From VBDM01 sp035519135 (GTDB taxonomy: Bacteria > Pseudomonadota > Gammaproteobacteria > Burkholderiales > SG8-39), in contig DATIWX010000100.1 in assembly GCA_035519135.1 (NCBI GenBank), positions 1 to 64,000 on the forward strand: a stretch of DNA of 64,000 bases, in the 5' to 3' direction. The notes beneath the pieces are model-generated. The model was not told the DNA's origin, made no database searches, and was given only the letters and a program-made list of their open reading frames with translations. Positions 8,169 through 16,808 of the stretch are shown one piece after another. The translations under genes and the position numbers were made by a program. Numbering within the stretch: the first letter of the stretch is position 1; every line of letters begins with the position of its first letter.

Positions 8169-8456
8169 ATGAAATCGACGGTTCTCGCGGGATTGGCGGT
8201 GGCGGTCTTCTCGGTCGCCGGATGGGCGAACGCGTCCGAGGAGCTCGCCAAGAAGGACGGCTGTACGGCCGCGTGTCATGCTATCGACCAGAAGAAGGTC
8301 GGGCCGGCGTTCAAGGACGTCGCCGCCCGCAACAAGGGCAAAGCCGGCGCCGAAGCCTCCATCGTGGCCAAGCTCAAGGGAGGCAAGCAGCATCCCCCGG
8401 TGAAGGCGAGCGACGACGACCTGAAGAAGATCGTCAAGTGGGTCCTGGCGATGTAG
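8169..8456 (+). CDS. Small class I cytochrome c with a CX3CH haem motif
   Basis: A 95-residue protein with a signal peptide (about 1-22, cut near ANA) and a class I cytochrome fold resembling c-551/c-552 ('VGPAFKDVAARNKGKAGAEA', 'ASDDDLKKIVKWVL'). The haem motif reads C-T-A-A-C-H at 32-37, one residue longer than normal CXXCH; the codons TGT ACG GCC GCG TGT CAT are unambiguous. The usual loop with Met before PP reads GGKQHPP, so His75 stands where a Met ligand is normally found, and the only later Met is the last residue. It may be a soluble partner of the MtrA protein, comparable to the small cytochromes found with MtoAB in iron oxidisers. Its end overlaps the convergent hemG stop by 23 bases. 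Confidence 0.82.
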   Translation: MKSTVLAGLAVAVFSVAGWANASEELAKKDGCTAACHAIDQKKVGPAFKDVAARNKGKAGAEASIVAKLKGGKQHPPVKASDDDLKKIVKWVLAM

Positions 8457-8994
8457 CGGGCCCGAGTCGCTGCGCGAACGTCTCCGCGAAGCGTTCCACG
8501 GCGTCCCAGTCCGTGTATTCGTAGTCTCGCGAAGTATCCGTATCGCCTCCGCCGAGGCCGACGAAAGCGACCATCAACCGGCGCTTGAACGCGCCGTATC
8601 TGCTGTACGGGAGCGCCCCTGCGAATGTCGCGGTCTGCTGTGGATGCCAGCCGGTCTGGCGCAGGAAGACCTCGAGATAGCGTCGGGCTGCCTCGGGTTT
8701 CGCTCCGGGCCCGCCGCCGCTCAGGCTCACCGAGAAGAACGCGCTGGGACGCGCTTCCAGCGCGGCGCGGTGGCTTCGGACCAGCGAGCGAAGATAGGCG
8801 GGGTGCCGGCCGTAGTGAATCGACGCGCCGACGACCACGCCGTTGTACCCTGCCGCGCCCAGACCCTGCGGGGCATCCGTGGCCGGACAGGTTTCCGCTG
8901 CATGCCCCCTGTTCCGGAGAGCGCGCGCGATTCTCTCGGCGATGCGCGCCGTCTGCCCTTCGGTCGTCGCGTAAAGGATGAGGGTGCCTGGCAT
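8434..8994 (-). CDS. hemG: HemG, menaquinone-dependent protoporphyrinogen IX dehydrogenase
   Basis: A 186-residue flavodoxin-fold protein. It has the FMN phosphate loop near the start (LILYATTEGQTARIAERIA), 'VVVGASIHYGRHP', 'PSAFFSVSLSG', 'FAGALPYSRYGAFKR' and a C-terminal 'GGDTDTSRDYEYTDWDAVERFA', all characteristic of E. coli HemG (181 residues). It oxidises protoporphyrinogen IX to protoporphyrin IX with electrons passing to the quinone pool, which allows haem synthesis without oxygen. That fits its place among some thirty haem-binding motifs and next to a perfect FNR box. The ATG at 8994 gives the family's normal length; an upstream extension of the frame is spurious. Confidence 0.9.
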   Translation of the reverse strand: MPGTLILYATTEGQTARIAERIARALRNRGHAAETCPATDAPQGLGAAGYNGVVVGASIHYGRHPAYLRSLVRSHRAALEARPSAFFSVSLSGGGPGAKPEAARRYLEVFLRQTGWHPQQTATFAGALPYSRYGAFKRRLMVAFVGLGGGDTDTSRDYEYTDWDAVERFAETFAQRLGPATSPGPT

Positions 8995-9042
8995 AGGGAT
9001 CGCCCTTCCATGGCATTGATAATAAATCGATAGCGCTGGAGC

Positions 9043-9056
9043 TTGATCTAGATCAA
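9043..9056. promoter_or_regulatory. Perfect FNR/Anr operator (TTGATctagATCAA)
   Basis: All ten consensus positions are present, with the same CTAG spacer as the site at 2378. It lies between the divergent hemG (start 8994) and mtrA (start 9158). For mtrA a -10-like TATATC begins 19 bases after the site (9076-9081), close to the layout of a class II FNR-activated promoter. Both genes could be controlled from it. Confidence 0.75.
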
Positions 9057-9157
9057 ATTGGCACGCTAGCGAACATATATCGTCCACCCAAACTGTTGCA
9101 CGAAGAACGCTGGGTGATGTGAAGGCAAGGCGCTCTAGGGAAGGAAGGGGATACGCT

Positions 9158-10171
9158 ATGAGGAACCGGAAGCAACTGTCTGCGGCGGCCGCGAAAGTCC
9201 TGGTCGCCGTTTTCGTGTTTACGGGCGCGGCAATGCAGGCGGCGCTGGCCCAGCAGCCCACGGCGCAAGCGGCAGGAGCCCCTCCCGGCCCCGAAGTCTG
9301 CGCTGCCTGTCACGAGGCCCAGGTCCAGAGCTACGCCACCTCGATCCACGGCCAGAAGGGACATCCGCGCAGCCCGGCGAACGCGGGCGGCTGCGTCGCG
9401 TGCCATGGCGACGGCACCGAGCACGTGAAGGCGGGGGGCGGCCGGGGCGTCGGCGGGATCCGCAATCCCAGCCCGAGCAACAAGGCGATGACCGCCGACG
9501 AGAAGAGCCAGGTCTGCATGAACTGCCACAGCTCCGACCGGCACCTCGCATTCTGGGACGCGGGCCAGCACAAGAAGAACGACGTGAGCTGCAGCAACTG
9601 TCACAACCCGCACACGGACCGGAGCCTGAACAACGACAAGATGCTCAGGGCCGATGTTCCAGCGGCGAGTCCCTACCGGACCACGGTGCGGCAGCTCGGG
9701 TACGAGACCTGCATTGCCTGCCACAGGGATCTGCGCGCGCAGATCAACAAGCCCTCGCACCACCCGATCATCGAAGGCAAGGTGCAGTGCCACAACTGCC
9801 ACGAGCCGCACGGCGCGATGACGCCCGTCATGCTGAAGGCCGAGTCCCAACGGGATCTGTGCCTCACCTGCCATACCGACAAGCGCGGGCCGTTCATCTG
9901 GAACCACGCGCCGGCGATGGAGAACTGCGCGACATGCCATACCCCGCACGGCTCGTCGCACAACCGCCTGCTCGCGCAAAAGCCGCCGGCGCTGTGCGCC
10001 GACTGCCACCCCGGTGGCCACACGCACGGCCTGTATGACGGCAGGGGGACTATACCCGGGGTCAACCCGTCCAACATCCGGTTCGAGGGCAGCGGCTGCA
10101 TCAACTGCCACCGGCAGATCCACGGAAGCAACGCCCCGTCGTCTGCATTCGGCCGGTTCTTCATGAGGTAG
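9158..10171 (+). CDS. mtrA: MtrA/MtoA-type periplasmic decahaem cytochrome (DmsE family)
   Basis: A 337-residue protein with a signal peptide (about 1-32) and ten CXXCH motifs (CAACH, CVACH, CMNCH, CSNCH, CIACH, CHNCH, CLTCH, CATCH, CADCH, CINCH), the first at 48 and the last 19 residues before the C-terminus. Length, haem count and spacing match Shewanella MtrA (about 333 residues), MtoA and PioA. The protein is expected to sit inside the barrel encoded next door and move electrons across the outer membrane. The ATG at 9158 was chosen because AAGGAAGGGG lies 8 bases upstream; an earlier GTG at 9119 in the same frame lacks this. Only 11 bases separate it from mtrB. Confidence 0.93.
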   Translation: MRNRKQLSAAAAKVLVAVFVFTGAAMQAALAQQPTAQAAGAPPGPEVCAACHEAQVQSYATSIHGQKGHPRSPANAGGCVACHGDGTEHVKAGGGRGVGGIRNPSPSNKAMTADEKSQVCMNCHSSDRHLAFWDAGQHKKNDVSCSNCHNPHTDRSLNNDKMLRADVPAASPYRTTVRQLGYETCIACHRDLRAQINKPSHHPIIEGKVQCHNCHEPHGAMTPVMLKAESQRDLCLTCHTDKRGPFIWNHAPAMENCATCHTPHGSSHNRLLAQKPPALCADCHPGGHTHGLYDGRGTIPGVNPSNIRFEGSGCINCHRQIHGSNAPSSAFGRFFMR

Positions 10172-10182
10172 AGGGGACGAAG

Positions 10183-12555
10183 ATGAACAGGAAACTCATA
10201 CCCTTTCTCGTAGGCTCTCTGTTTGTGGCCACGGCGGCTTCGGCCGCGGACGAGGACGAATTCAGCTGGAGCGGGAGCAGCGTCGGCATAGGGGTGCGCA
10301 GCACCAAGCAGGAAGGTGGTACGCGCAACGGGGCGAGCGCCACGTCCTCGACCGTCACGACGGCTCCCCTGGCGCCGTTCACCGGCCCGCAGGACAAGGC
10401 CAAGATCAACGAATATCGGGACCTCAGCGACGGCGTGACCGGTACCATCGACCTCATCGGAAGCGGCAAGCAGAACTACCTGCGCTTCTTCGGCGAGAAC
10501 CTCGGCTATGACGATCAGTTCCTGAACCTGCGCGGCGGCGATTACAGCAATTACAAGTACCAGGTGTTCCAGGACAAGATGCCGCACAACCTGTCCTGGG
10601 GCGCGCTCACGCCGCTCTCCGGCACGGGTACCGCACAGGTGAGCGTGCCAGGTGCCGCGCCGGGCAACCCCGCCTATCCTCCTTTTCAGAATCCGGCAAC
10701 CTGGCAACAGTTCGACTACAAGCTGCAGCGGCAGGTCACCGGCGGCAACTTCGACTTCTCCGGCAATTCCCCGTGGAACTTCCGCGCTGGTTACAACGAG
10801 ACCACGATGCAGGGCACGCGGCCGCTGAGCGGGCGGCTGGGCACCGGCTCGGGCAACGGCATGATCGAATTCGGCGCGCCGGTCGACTACATGACCAAGG
10901 ATGCCACGCTGGATTTCGGCTACTCCGTCAAGAAAGGGAGCATCAGCGTCAACGTGCTGAACAGCAGGTTCAGCAACAGCATCGACACGATGCAGTTCAC
11001 CAATTTCTACATGCAGAACAACCTCGACACGGTGTACCTGCCCCCGGACAACATGCTCAACCGGGTGGGCCTCAACGCCACGCTGCGGGAGCTGCCGGCG
11101 AGTTCGACGCTGGCGGTGCGCGGAACCTGGAGCAAGCTGACCAACAACTTCGGCGTGACCGCCGGAGCGCTCCTGCCGACCAACAACGTGCTGAATCCCG
11201 CAACCACGGGGTCGCCAGCCGGGGTCGGGATTCTCAACACCAATCCCAGCTCGAGCACCTTCGACGGCGACATCGAGACCAAGACGGCGTCGCTTTCGTA
11301 TACGTCCAACTGGGGCGGCGGGCTGGACAGCAAGCTCTTCTACAACTACTACGACGCGAAAAACCAGTCGACCCTGGTCACCTTCGACAAGGGCGGGCTG
11401 CTCACCGGCGGGGCCCAGAGTCCCAACTGTCCCAACCCGGGCGATGCGGCAATCGGCACGGCTCCCGCCTTCGGCTGGCCGACGAGCAGCAATGCGAACA
11501 TGTTCTGCATTGCCCAGCATCCCAATTCGCTGTTCTCCTACAACAAGCACGACTTCGGCGTCGAAGGCGGATGGCGCGTCAACCGGGCCAACAAGCTCTC
11601 GGGCGGCCTGAGCTCCCTCGCGACCGAGCGCGAAGGCCGGGAAGACGCGGAGAAGACCGACGAGCGCAGGGCCTGGGCCGAGTACAAGAACAGCGTGCTG
11701 GATGACCTCAGCGCGCGGCTCAAGGTGGCGTACGTGCAGCGTCGCTCCGATTTCAATCCGGCGCGGCCCGTCGGGCAGAATCCGTTCGCGGACGCAACGC
11801 CCGCACAGGTCCCGTACTACTACCGCGCCTACGACGTGTCGAACGCCAATCAGCCCGCGGTCAAGCTGGTGCTCGACTGGGCGCCGGCGCCCATGTGGGA
11901 CACGAGTCTCGAGGCCGGGATCAGGCAGACCAACTACAGAGACATGTCCTACGGCCGCACCCACGACGATCGCCGCGAGTACAACCTGACGGTCTCGTAC
12001 GGCGATCCCAAGGCGTTCCGCATCACCGCTCTCGCGAACTACGAGATCGTGCAGTTCGACCAGGTGTACCGCAACGGCAACCCGGCGTCGGGAGCGAGCC
12101 CGAACGACGCCAGCAATTTCGACTGGAGCACCACGAATACCCAGACCAACCGCATGATGGGGCTCATCGCCGACTGGCTTCCGCGGGAGCGGCTGGCGCT
12201 GAAGGCTTCGTGGTTCTGGGTGACGACCGGCGGCGGCGTGCATTTCAACTCGGGCAACACCTCGGGTACGGGCGGCTATGCCGGCGGCCCCCTCGTCGAC
12301 TACGTGACCGACAATACCCAGAAGCAGGTGTTGAACCTCAAAGGCGACTACCAGTTCGACAAGCAGTGGACCGGCACGCTCGGCTACGCGCAGGAAAAGT
12401 ACGACTACAACGACGACCAGATGAAGGGCTACCAGGGCTTCTACCCGTACTACCAGTACCTGGGCGGGAACAACAGCTCCTGGTTCTCGGGAGCCTATGC
12501 CAACCCCAGCTACCGGCTGCAAGTCGTGTACATGACGGCGACCTACAAGTTCTAG
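10183..12555 (+). CDS. mtrB: MtrB/PioB-type outer-membrane barrel of the decahaem conduit
   Basis: A 790-residue protein with a signal peptide (about 1-22, cut before DEDEF). A long series of alternating, aromatic-rich strands follows ('YKYQVFQDKMPHNLSWG', 'DYKLQRQVTGGNFDFSG', repeated 'Y.......Y.F' ends), and the final residue is Phe, as in beta-barrels inserted by the BAM machinery. It immediately follows mtrA with a GAGGGGA site. MtrB/PioB/MtoB sheathes the decahaem protein and holds it in the membrane. The N-terminal CXXC pair noted in Shewanella MtrB is absent. No MtrC/OmcA-type surface cytochrome follows, so this looks like the two-part (MtoAB/PioAB) form. A strong terminator follows the stop. 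Confidence 0.92.
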   Translation: MNRKLIPFLVGSLFVATAASAADEDEFSWSGSSVGIGVRSTKQEGGTRNGASATSSTVTTAPLAPFTGPQDKAKINEYRDLSDGVTGTIDLIGSGKQNYLRFFGENLGYDDQFLNLRGGDYSNYKYQVFQDKMPHNLSWGALTPLSGTGTAQVSVPGAAPGNPAYPPFQNPATWQQFDYKLQRQVTGGNFDFSGNSPWNFRAGYNETTMQGTRPLSGRLGTGSGNGMIEFGAPVDYMTKDATLDFGYSVKKGSISVNVLNSRFSNSIDTMQFTNFYMQNNLDTVYLPPDNMLNRVGLNATLRELPASSTLAVRGTWSKLTNNFGVTAGALLPTNNVLNPATTGSPAGVGILNTNPSSSTFDGDIETKTASLSYTSNWGGGLDSKLFYNYYDAKNQSTLVTFDKGGLLTGGAQSPNCPNPGDAAIGTAPAFGWPTSSNANMFCIAQHPNSLFSYNKHDFGVEGGWRVNRANKLSGGLSSLATEREGREDAEKTDERRAWAEYKNSVLDDLSARLKVAYVQRRSDFNPARPVGQNPFADATPAQVPYYYRAYDVSNANQPAVKLVLDWAPAPMWDTSLEAGIRQTNYRDMSYGRTHDDRREYNLTVSYGDPKAFRITALANYEIVQFDQVYRNGNPASGASPNDASNFDWSTTNTQTNRMMGLIADWLPRERLALKASWFWVTTGGGVHFNSGNTSGTGGYAGGPLVDYVTDNTQKQVLNLKGDYQFDKQWTGTLGYAQEKYDYNDDQMKGYQGFYPYYQYLGGNNSSWFSGAYANPSYRLQVVYMTATYKF

Positions 12556-12573
12556 GCGCGGGGAGCGGCAGGC

Positions 12574-12609
12574 GGCGCGGCGGATCCGCCGCGCCGTTGG
12601 TTTTCTTGC
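12574..12609 (+). terminator. Rho-independent terminator after mtrB
   Basis: A fully palindromic 22-base GC stem centred on GGATCC (12574-12595) is followed by GTTGGTTTTC. It lies 18 bases after the mtrB stop and in front of the convergent ccm operon, so it may serve both directions. Confidence 0.7.
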
Positions 12610-12622
12610 ACCGCGCTCGCCG

Positions 12623-13837
12623 CTAGCGCAGCTCGGAATCGATGGTCACGGCGACGTCGGTCGAGCCGACCTGCACCGCGGGGCTCAGGCCCTGCAGATC
12701 TCCGGGGTTCGCGTTGGCGTTGGCGGTCTTCGACACGCGCGCACCGACCACCACGCGGGGGAACGCCGACAGCTTCATCTGCGGCGCCATCGCCATGGAA
12801 TCGTCGAGCGTGAACCGGACCGGAAGGTCGCGGCCCTGCCTGCGCAGGATCGCGAGCGGCATGCGCGGACCCTCCGCGGCGCGGGCGAAGATGAAGACGG
12901 TGTCGTCGGGCGAAACCTTCCCGGCCAGCTTCGGATCGAGCCTGACCACGCCGCTGATGCGGGCGTTCGTTTGCGGCAGCGCGGGTTTCGCGACCTGCGC
13001 TTTCGCGGCCGAGCCGCCCGCTTCGGCGATGCTCTCGCGCACCCTTTGCGCCATGTCGGACTCGGCCGGAAGGACGGCGAGGGCCCGCTGCCAGTAGCGG
13101 ATCGCGCCGGCGCGGTCGTTCCGGTCGAAGGCGGCGGTGCCGGCGAGGACCAGCGCCTTGACGTTGTTCGGGTCGGCCGCGAGCGCGCGCTTGATGAGCT
13201 TCTCAGGCTCGCCCTGGAGCGTGCGGCCCTGCGCCATCGCGAGCGAGTCGGCGTAGTCGGCGAGAAGCTGCGCGTCGTCGGGCACGCGCGCCACCGCCTT
13301 GGCGTAGGCCTCGCTCGATTCTGCGAAATGCCCCAATACCGCGTAGGAGCGCCCGAGCATCATCCAGCCTTCGGCGTCCTCCGGGTTGTCCTTCAGACGC
13401 GCGGCGAGGCGCCCGACCATGACCTCGAACTGCTGCGCGCTCACTCCGTGAGGGCCCACGCCTTCCTCGGGCTGAGGGGCGAGCGCGCGCGGATTGCCCA
13501 CCGTCAGATAGACCGCGAGCGCACAGATCGGGACGGCAAGTCCAAGGGCAAGAGCCGCGCCGCGCGCGCCGACGGACGATTTCGCCTGGGCCTCGCTCGT
13601 CCCCAGGTCGGCGATCAGGCGCGCCTCGATCTCCCCGCGCGCCTTGTCATGCTGGTCCGGAGCGAGCGTTCCCGACCGCAAGTCGGCTTCCAGCTCGCGC
13701 AGCTGGTCGCGATACACGGCGGCGTTCACCGCGTCGCGGGACGTGCCCGGTTGCGCCGCCCTGCGGACGAGCGGCGGCAAGACGAAAAGGAGAGCACCGG
13801 CGACCAGCAGCACGCCGAGAACGACGAAGAGGGTCAT
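12623..13837 (-). CDS. ccmI: CcmI (CycH), cytochrome c maturation
   Basis: A 404-residue inner-membrane protein with two N-terminal helices (about 1-20 and 92-112) flanking a cytoplasmic loop ('YRDQLRELEADLRSGTL'). A periplasmic TPR domain (about 130-260) and a C-terminal domain follow. CcmI binds apocytochrome and hands it to the CcmFH lyase. The start ATG overlaps the ccmH stop as ATGA (13834-13837), so translation is coupled. It is the last gene of the ccm operon. Confidence 0.9.
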   Translation of the reverse strand: MTLFVVLGVLLVAGALLFVLPPLVRRAAQPGTSRDAVNAAVYRDQLRELEADLRSGTLAPDQHDKARGEIEARLIADLGTSEAQAKSSVGARGAALALGLAVPICALAVYLTVGNPRALAPQPEEGVGPHGVSAQQFEVMVGRLAARLKDNPEDAEGWMMLGRSYAVLGHFAESSEAYAKAVARVPDDAQLLADYADSLAMAQGRTLQGEPEKLIKRALAADPNNVKALVLAGTAAFDRNDRAGAIRYWQRALAVLPAESDMAQRVRESIAEAGGSAAKAQVAKPALPQTNARISGVVRLDPKLAGKVSPDDTVFIFARAAEGPRMPLAILRRQGRDLPVRFTLDDSMAMAPQMKLSAFPRVVVGARVSKTANANANPGDLQGLSPAVQVGSTDVAVTIDSELR

Positions 13838-14295
13838 CGCGGCTCGCTGCCAGCGAGGAGCTCGGCCGCGCGCTTGCGCTCCGCGTCGCTCATTCCGGGG
13901 GCTTCCGCCTGGCGCCGGCGGCGGACGCGGCGCAGCAGCACCACGAATCCGACGGCGAGCAGCAGCATCGGCCCGAACCAGAGCAGGACGGTGGTCGCTT
14001 TGAGCGGCGGCCGGTAGAGGACGAAGTCGCCGTAGCGCTCGACCAGGAATTCGACCACTTCCGCGTCGCTTTTTCCCTGGCGCATCTTCTCGCGGACCTG
14101 GTTCCGCAGATCCTCGGCGAGCGGCGCGTTCGAATCGGCCAGGGTTTGATTCTGGCAGACCAGGCAGCGCAGCTCCTCCGCCAGGGCCATCACCCGCTTC
14201 TCGAGCACGGGATCCGCGGCCGCCGGGGCGGCTTCCTTGGACGCTGCCGGCGCCGCGAGGCACGCGAGCAGCAGCAGAGCGAGCGGCCTAAGCAC
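13834..14295 (-). CDS. ccmH: CcmH (CcmL), apocytochrome thiol reductant
   Basis: A 153-residue protein with a signal peptide, the conserved LRCLVCQN motif (Cys44 and Cys47) and one C-terminal membrane helix (about 104-122). It reduces or holds the haem-site cysteines of apocytochromes beside CcmG and CcmF. The GTG start at 14295 overlaps the end of ccmG by 8 bases. Confidence 0.92.
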   Translation of the reverse strand: MLRPLALLLLACLAAPAASKEAAPAAADPVLEKRVMALAEELRCLVCQNQTLADSNAPLAEDLRNQVREKMRQGKSDAEVVEFLVERYGDFVLYRPPLKATTVLLWFGPMLLLAVGFVVLLRRVRRRRQAEAPGMSDAERKRAAELLAGSEPR

Positions 14296-14815
14296 GGCCC
14301 AGCTCCCGCACCAGCGGCAATACCTTCTCCTTCACGATCTCGGGAGTGAGCGGCCCGATGCGCTTGTAGCGGATCACGCCGGCCTTGTCGATGACGTAGG
14401 TCTCGGGCACGCCGTAGACGCCGTAGTCGATCCCGACCCGGCCGTCGAGGTCGAAGATCGAGAGCTTGTAGGGATCACCCATGCCTTTGAGCCAGGCGAG
14501 GCCGTCCTCGCGCCTGTCCTTGTAGTTGAGCCCGTAGATCGGCACCTCGCCGCTCGCGGCGAGGTCGAGCAGGACCGGGTGCTCCTCGCGGCAGCTGACG
14601 CACCACGAGGCCCACACATTCAGCACCCAGACCTTGCCGCGCATGTCGCGCTCGCTGAAGGTCTTCGCCGCCCGGTGCAGCTCCGGCAACTCGAAATGCG
14701 GCGCGGGCTTGCCGATGAGCGGCGAAGGCACCTCGCGCGGATCGAGCTTGAGCCCGATGCCGAGCAGCACGAGCAGCGCGACGAAAATGGCGATGGGAAT
14801 GGCGAAGCGGGTCAT
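14288..14815 (-). CDS. ccmG: CcmG/DsbE, membrane-tethered thioredoxin
   Basis: A 175-residue protein with one N-terminal membrane helix (about 5-22) and a thioredoxin fold facing the periplasm. The active site is WCVSC (Cys72, Cys75) and the cis-Pro region is 'YGVPETYVID'. It supplies reducing power to apocytochrome cysteines. CcmG proteins commonly carry WCxxC with residues other than GP between the cysteines, as here. It lies 16 bases after ccmF. Confidence 0.92.
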   Translation of the reverse strand: MTRFAIPIAIFVALLVLLGIGLKLDPREVPSPLIGKPAPHFELPELHRAAKTFSERDMRGKVWVLNVWASWCVSCREEHPVLLDLAASGEVPIYGLNYKDRREDGLAWLKGMGDPYKLSIFDLDGRVGIDYGVYGVPETYVIDKAGVIRYKRIGPLTPEIVKEKVLPLVRELGRA

Positions 14816-14831
14816 GAAAGGCTCGACGAAG

Positions 14832-16808
14832 TCAGCGCGCTGGCGCGGCGGCGTATTGTTCCTGGGGACGCCTGGCCGCGAGGCGGTAGCGGCGGTCGCT
14901 CGCGGCAAGCGCGCCGCCGAGCGCCATGAGCAGGCACCCGCCCCAGATCCAGTCGATGAAGGGCTTGTGGTGCACACGCACCACCCAGGCGGTGTTGCTT
15001 ACCGAGTCGCCCAGCGACACGTACAGATCGCGGGTGAAGCCGGTGTCGATCGCGGCCTCGGTCATCACGCTGTTCTGCACCTTGTAGATGCGCTTCTCGG
15101 GATAGAGCGTCGTGACGAGGCTGCCGTTCCGGGTCACCGCGATCCGGGCGCGTCCGGCGACGTAGTTGGGCCCGGTCACGTCCCTCACGCCGTCGAAGCG
15201 GAAGGTGTAGCCGCCCAGCTCCACGGTGTCGCCCGGCTCCATGCGCACGTCCTTCTCGGACTCGTAGCCCTTGACCATCGTGACCCCGACGACGAACACC
15301 GCCACGCCGAAGTGGGCGAGCAGCATGCCGTAGGTTGCGCGCGGCACGCTCTTCAGCCGCATCCACGCGCTCACTCCGCCGGAGGCGTTTTGCACTTTCT
15401 CGTAGAGCTGGACGAATCCGCTCGCCGCGACCCAGACGGCGAGCAGCAGACCCAGCGCGACCATCGCGCCCCAGCGACCCATGGCGAAAGGCAGGGCGAG
15501 CGCGGCCACGATGCTCGCCGCGAGCGCCCAGCGCAGGCGCGAGGCGAGGTCGGGGAGGCTCGCTTGCTTCCAGCGCGCAAGCGGGCCGACGCCCATGAGG
15601 AACAGCGCCGGGGCCATCAGGGGTACGAACACCGTCTCGAAGTAGGGCGGGCCGACCGAGATCTTGCCCAGTCCCGAGGCGTCGAGCGCGAGGGGGTAGA
15701 GTGTTCCGAGCAGCACCGAGCCGGCGGCCGAGGCGAAGACGACGTTGTTGGCGAGCAGCAGCGACTCGCGCGACAGCGGCTCGAAGCCGCCGCCCAGCCC
15801 GACCTTGGGCGCGCGCCACACGTACAACAGCAGGGAGCCGCCGATCACCAGCGCGAGCAGCGCGAGAATGAAGATGCCGCGCGTCGGGTCGGTCGCGAAG
15901 GCGTGCACCGAGGTGAGCACGCCCGAGCGCACCAGGAAGGTTCCGAGCAGGGACAGCGCAAAGGCGAGGATCGCGAGCAGCACCGTCCAGCTGCGGAACG
16001 CCCCGCGCTTCTCGGTGACCGCGAGCGAATGGATCAGCGCCGTTCCGGTGAGCCAGGGCATGAACGAGGCGTTTTCCACGGGATCCCAGAACCACCAGCC
16101 TCCCCAGCCGAGCTCGTAATATGCCCAGCCGCTGCCGAGCGCGATGCCGACGGTGAGAAAGCACCACGCCGCCGTGGTCCAGGGGCGCGACCAGCGCGCC
16201 CACGCCGCGTCGAGCCGGCCGCTCAGCAGCGCGGCGACGGCGAAGGCGAACGCGATCGAGAATCCCACATAGCCCATGTAGAGCATCGGCGGGTGCATCA
16301 CCATGCCCGGGTCCTGCAGCAGCGGGTTCAGGTCGTGTCCGTCGGGCGGAGCCGGGAAGAGGCGCAGGAAGGGGTTCGAGGTAAACAGGATGAACAGCAG
16401 GAATCCCGCGCTCACCACGCCCATGACGCCGAGAACGCGCGCCACCATCTCCTGCGGAAGATGGCGGCTGAAGAAAGTGACGCCGCAAGTCCATACGGAA
16501 AGCATCAGCACCCACAGGAGCATCGAGCCCTCGTGCCCGCCCCACACGCCGGCCACCCGGTAGTGCAGCGGCAGCAGGGAATTGGAATTGGTGGCGACGT
16601 AGGCGACGGTGAAATCGTTGGAGACAAAGGAGGCCGTCAGGCAGGCGAAGGCGATCGCGACGAAAACGAACTGGCCGCGAGCCGCTGGCCGGGTCGCCGC
16701 CATCCAGACGGGCTCGCCGCGCGCCGCGCCGACGAGACCCAGCAGGCCTTGGGCGAGCGCGAGGCACAGGGCGAGTGCGAGAGCGATTTGTCCGAGTTCC
16801 GGGATCAT
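14832..16808 (-). CDS. ccmF: CcmF, haem lyase large subunit
   Basis: A 658-residue polytopic protein with the tryptophan-rich WWD motif (GWGGWWFWDPVEN, 235-246) that contacts haem, conserved His residues near the membrane face (for example 'QDPGMVMHPPMLYMGY' at 165-180), and many helices. It joins haem from CcmE to apocytochrome. The length matches E. coli CcmF (about 647). The start codon overlaps the ccmE stop (ATGA, 16805-16808). Confidence 0.94.
   Translation of the reverse strand: MIPELGQIALALALCLALAQGLLGLVGAARGEPVWMAATRPAARGQFVFVAIAFACLTASFVSNDFTVAYVATNSNSLLPLHYRVAGVWGGHEGSMLLWVLMLSVWTCGVTFFSRHLPQEMVARVLGVMGVVSAGFLLFILFTSNPFLRLFPAPPDGHDLNPLLQDPGMVMHPPMLYMGYVGFSIAFAFAVAALLSGRLDAAWARWSRPWTTAAWCFLTVGIALGSGWAYYELGWGGWWFWDPVENASFMPWLTGTALIHSLAVTEKRGAFRSWTVLLAILAFALSLLGTFLVRSGVLTSVHAFATDPTRGIFILALLALVIGGSLLLYVWRAPKVGLGGGFEPLSRESLLLANNVVFASAAGSVLLGTLYPLALDASGLGKISVGPPYFETVFVPLMAPALFLMGVGPLARWKQASLPDLASRLRWALAASIVAALALPFAMGRWGAMVALGLLLAVWVAASGFVQLYEKVQNASGGVSAWMRLKSVPRATYGMLLAHFGVAVFVVGVTMVKGYESEKDVRMEPGDTVELGGYTFRFDGVRDVTGPNYVAGRARIAVTRNGSLVTTLYPEKRIYKVQNSVMTEAAIDTGFTRDLYVSLGDSVSNTAWVVRVHHKPFIDWIWGGCLLMALGGALAASDRRYRLAARRPQEQYAAAPAR

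Noticed and set aside
9673..12522. A 949-codon antisense frame opposite mtrA/mtrB
   Set aside because: It lies opposite an unmistakable haem protein and beta-barrel; composition is that of a shadow frame.
12556..12622. A third gene (mtrC/omcA-like surface cytochrome) after mtrB
   Set aside because: A terminator follows the mtrB stop directly and the next gene is ccmI on the other strand; no further multihaem gene is in the window.
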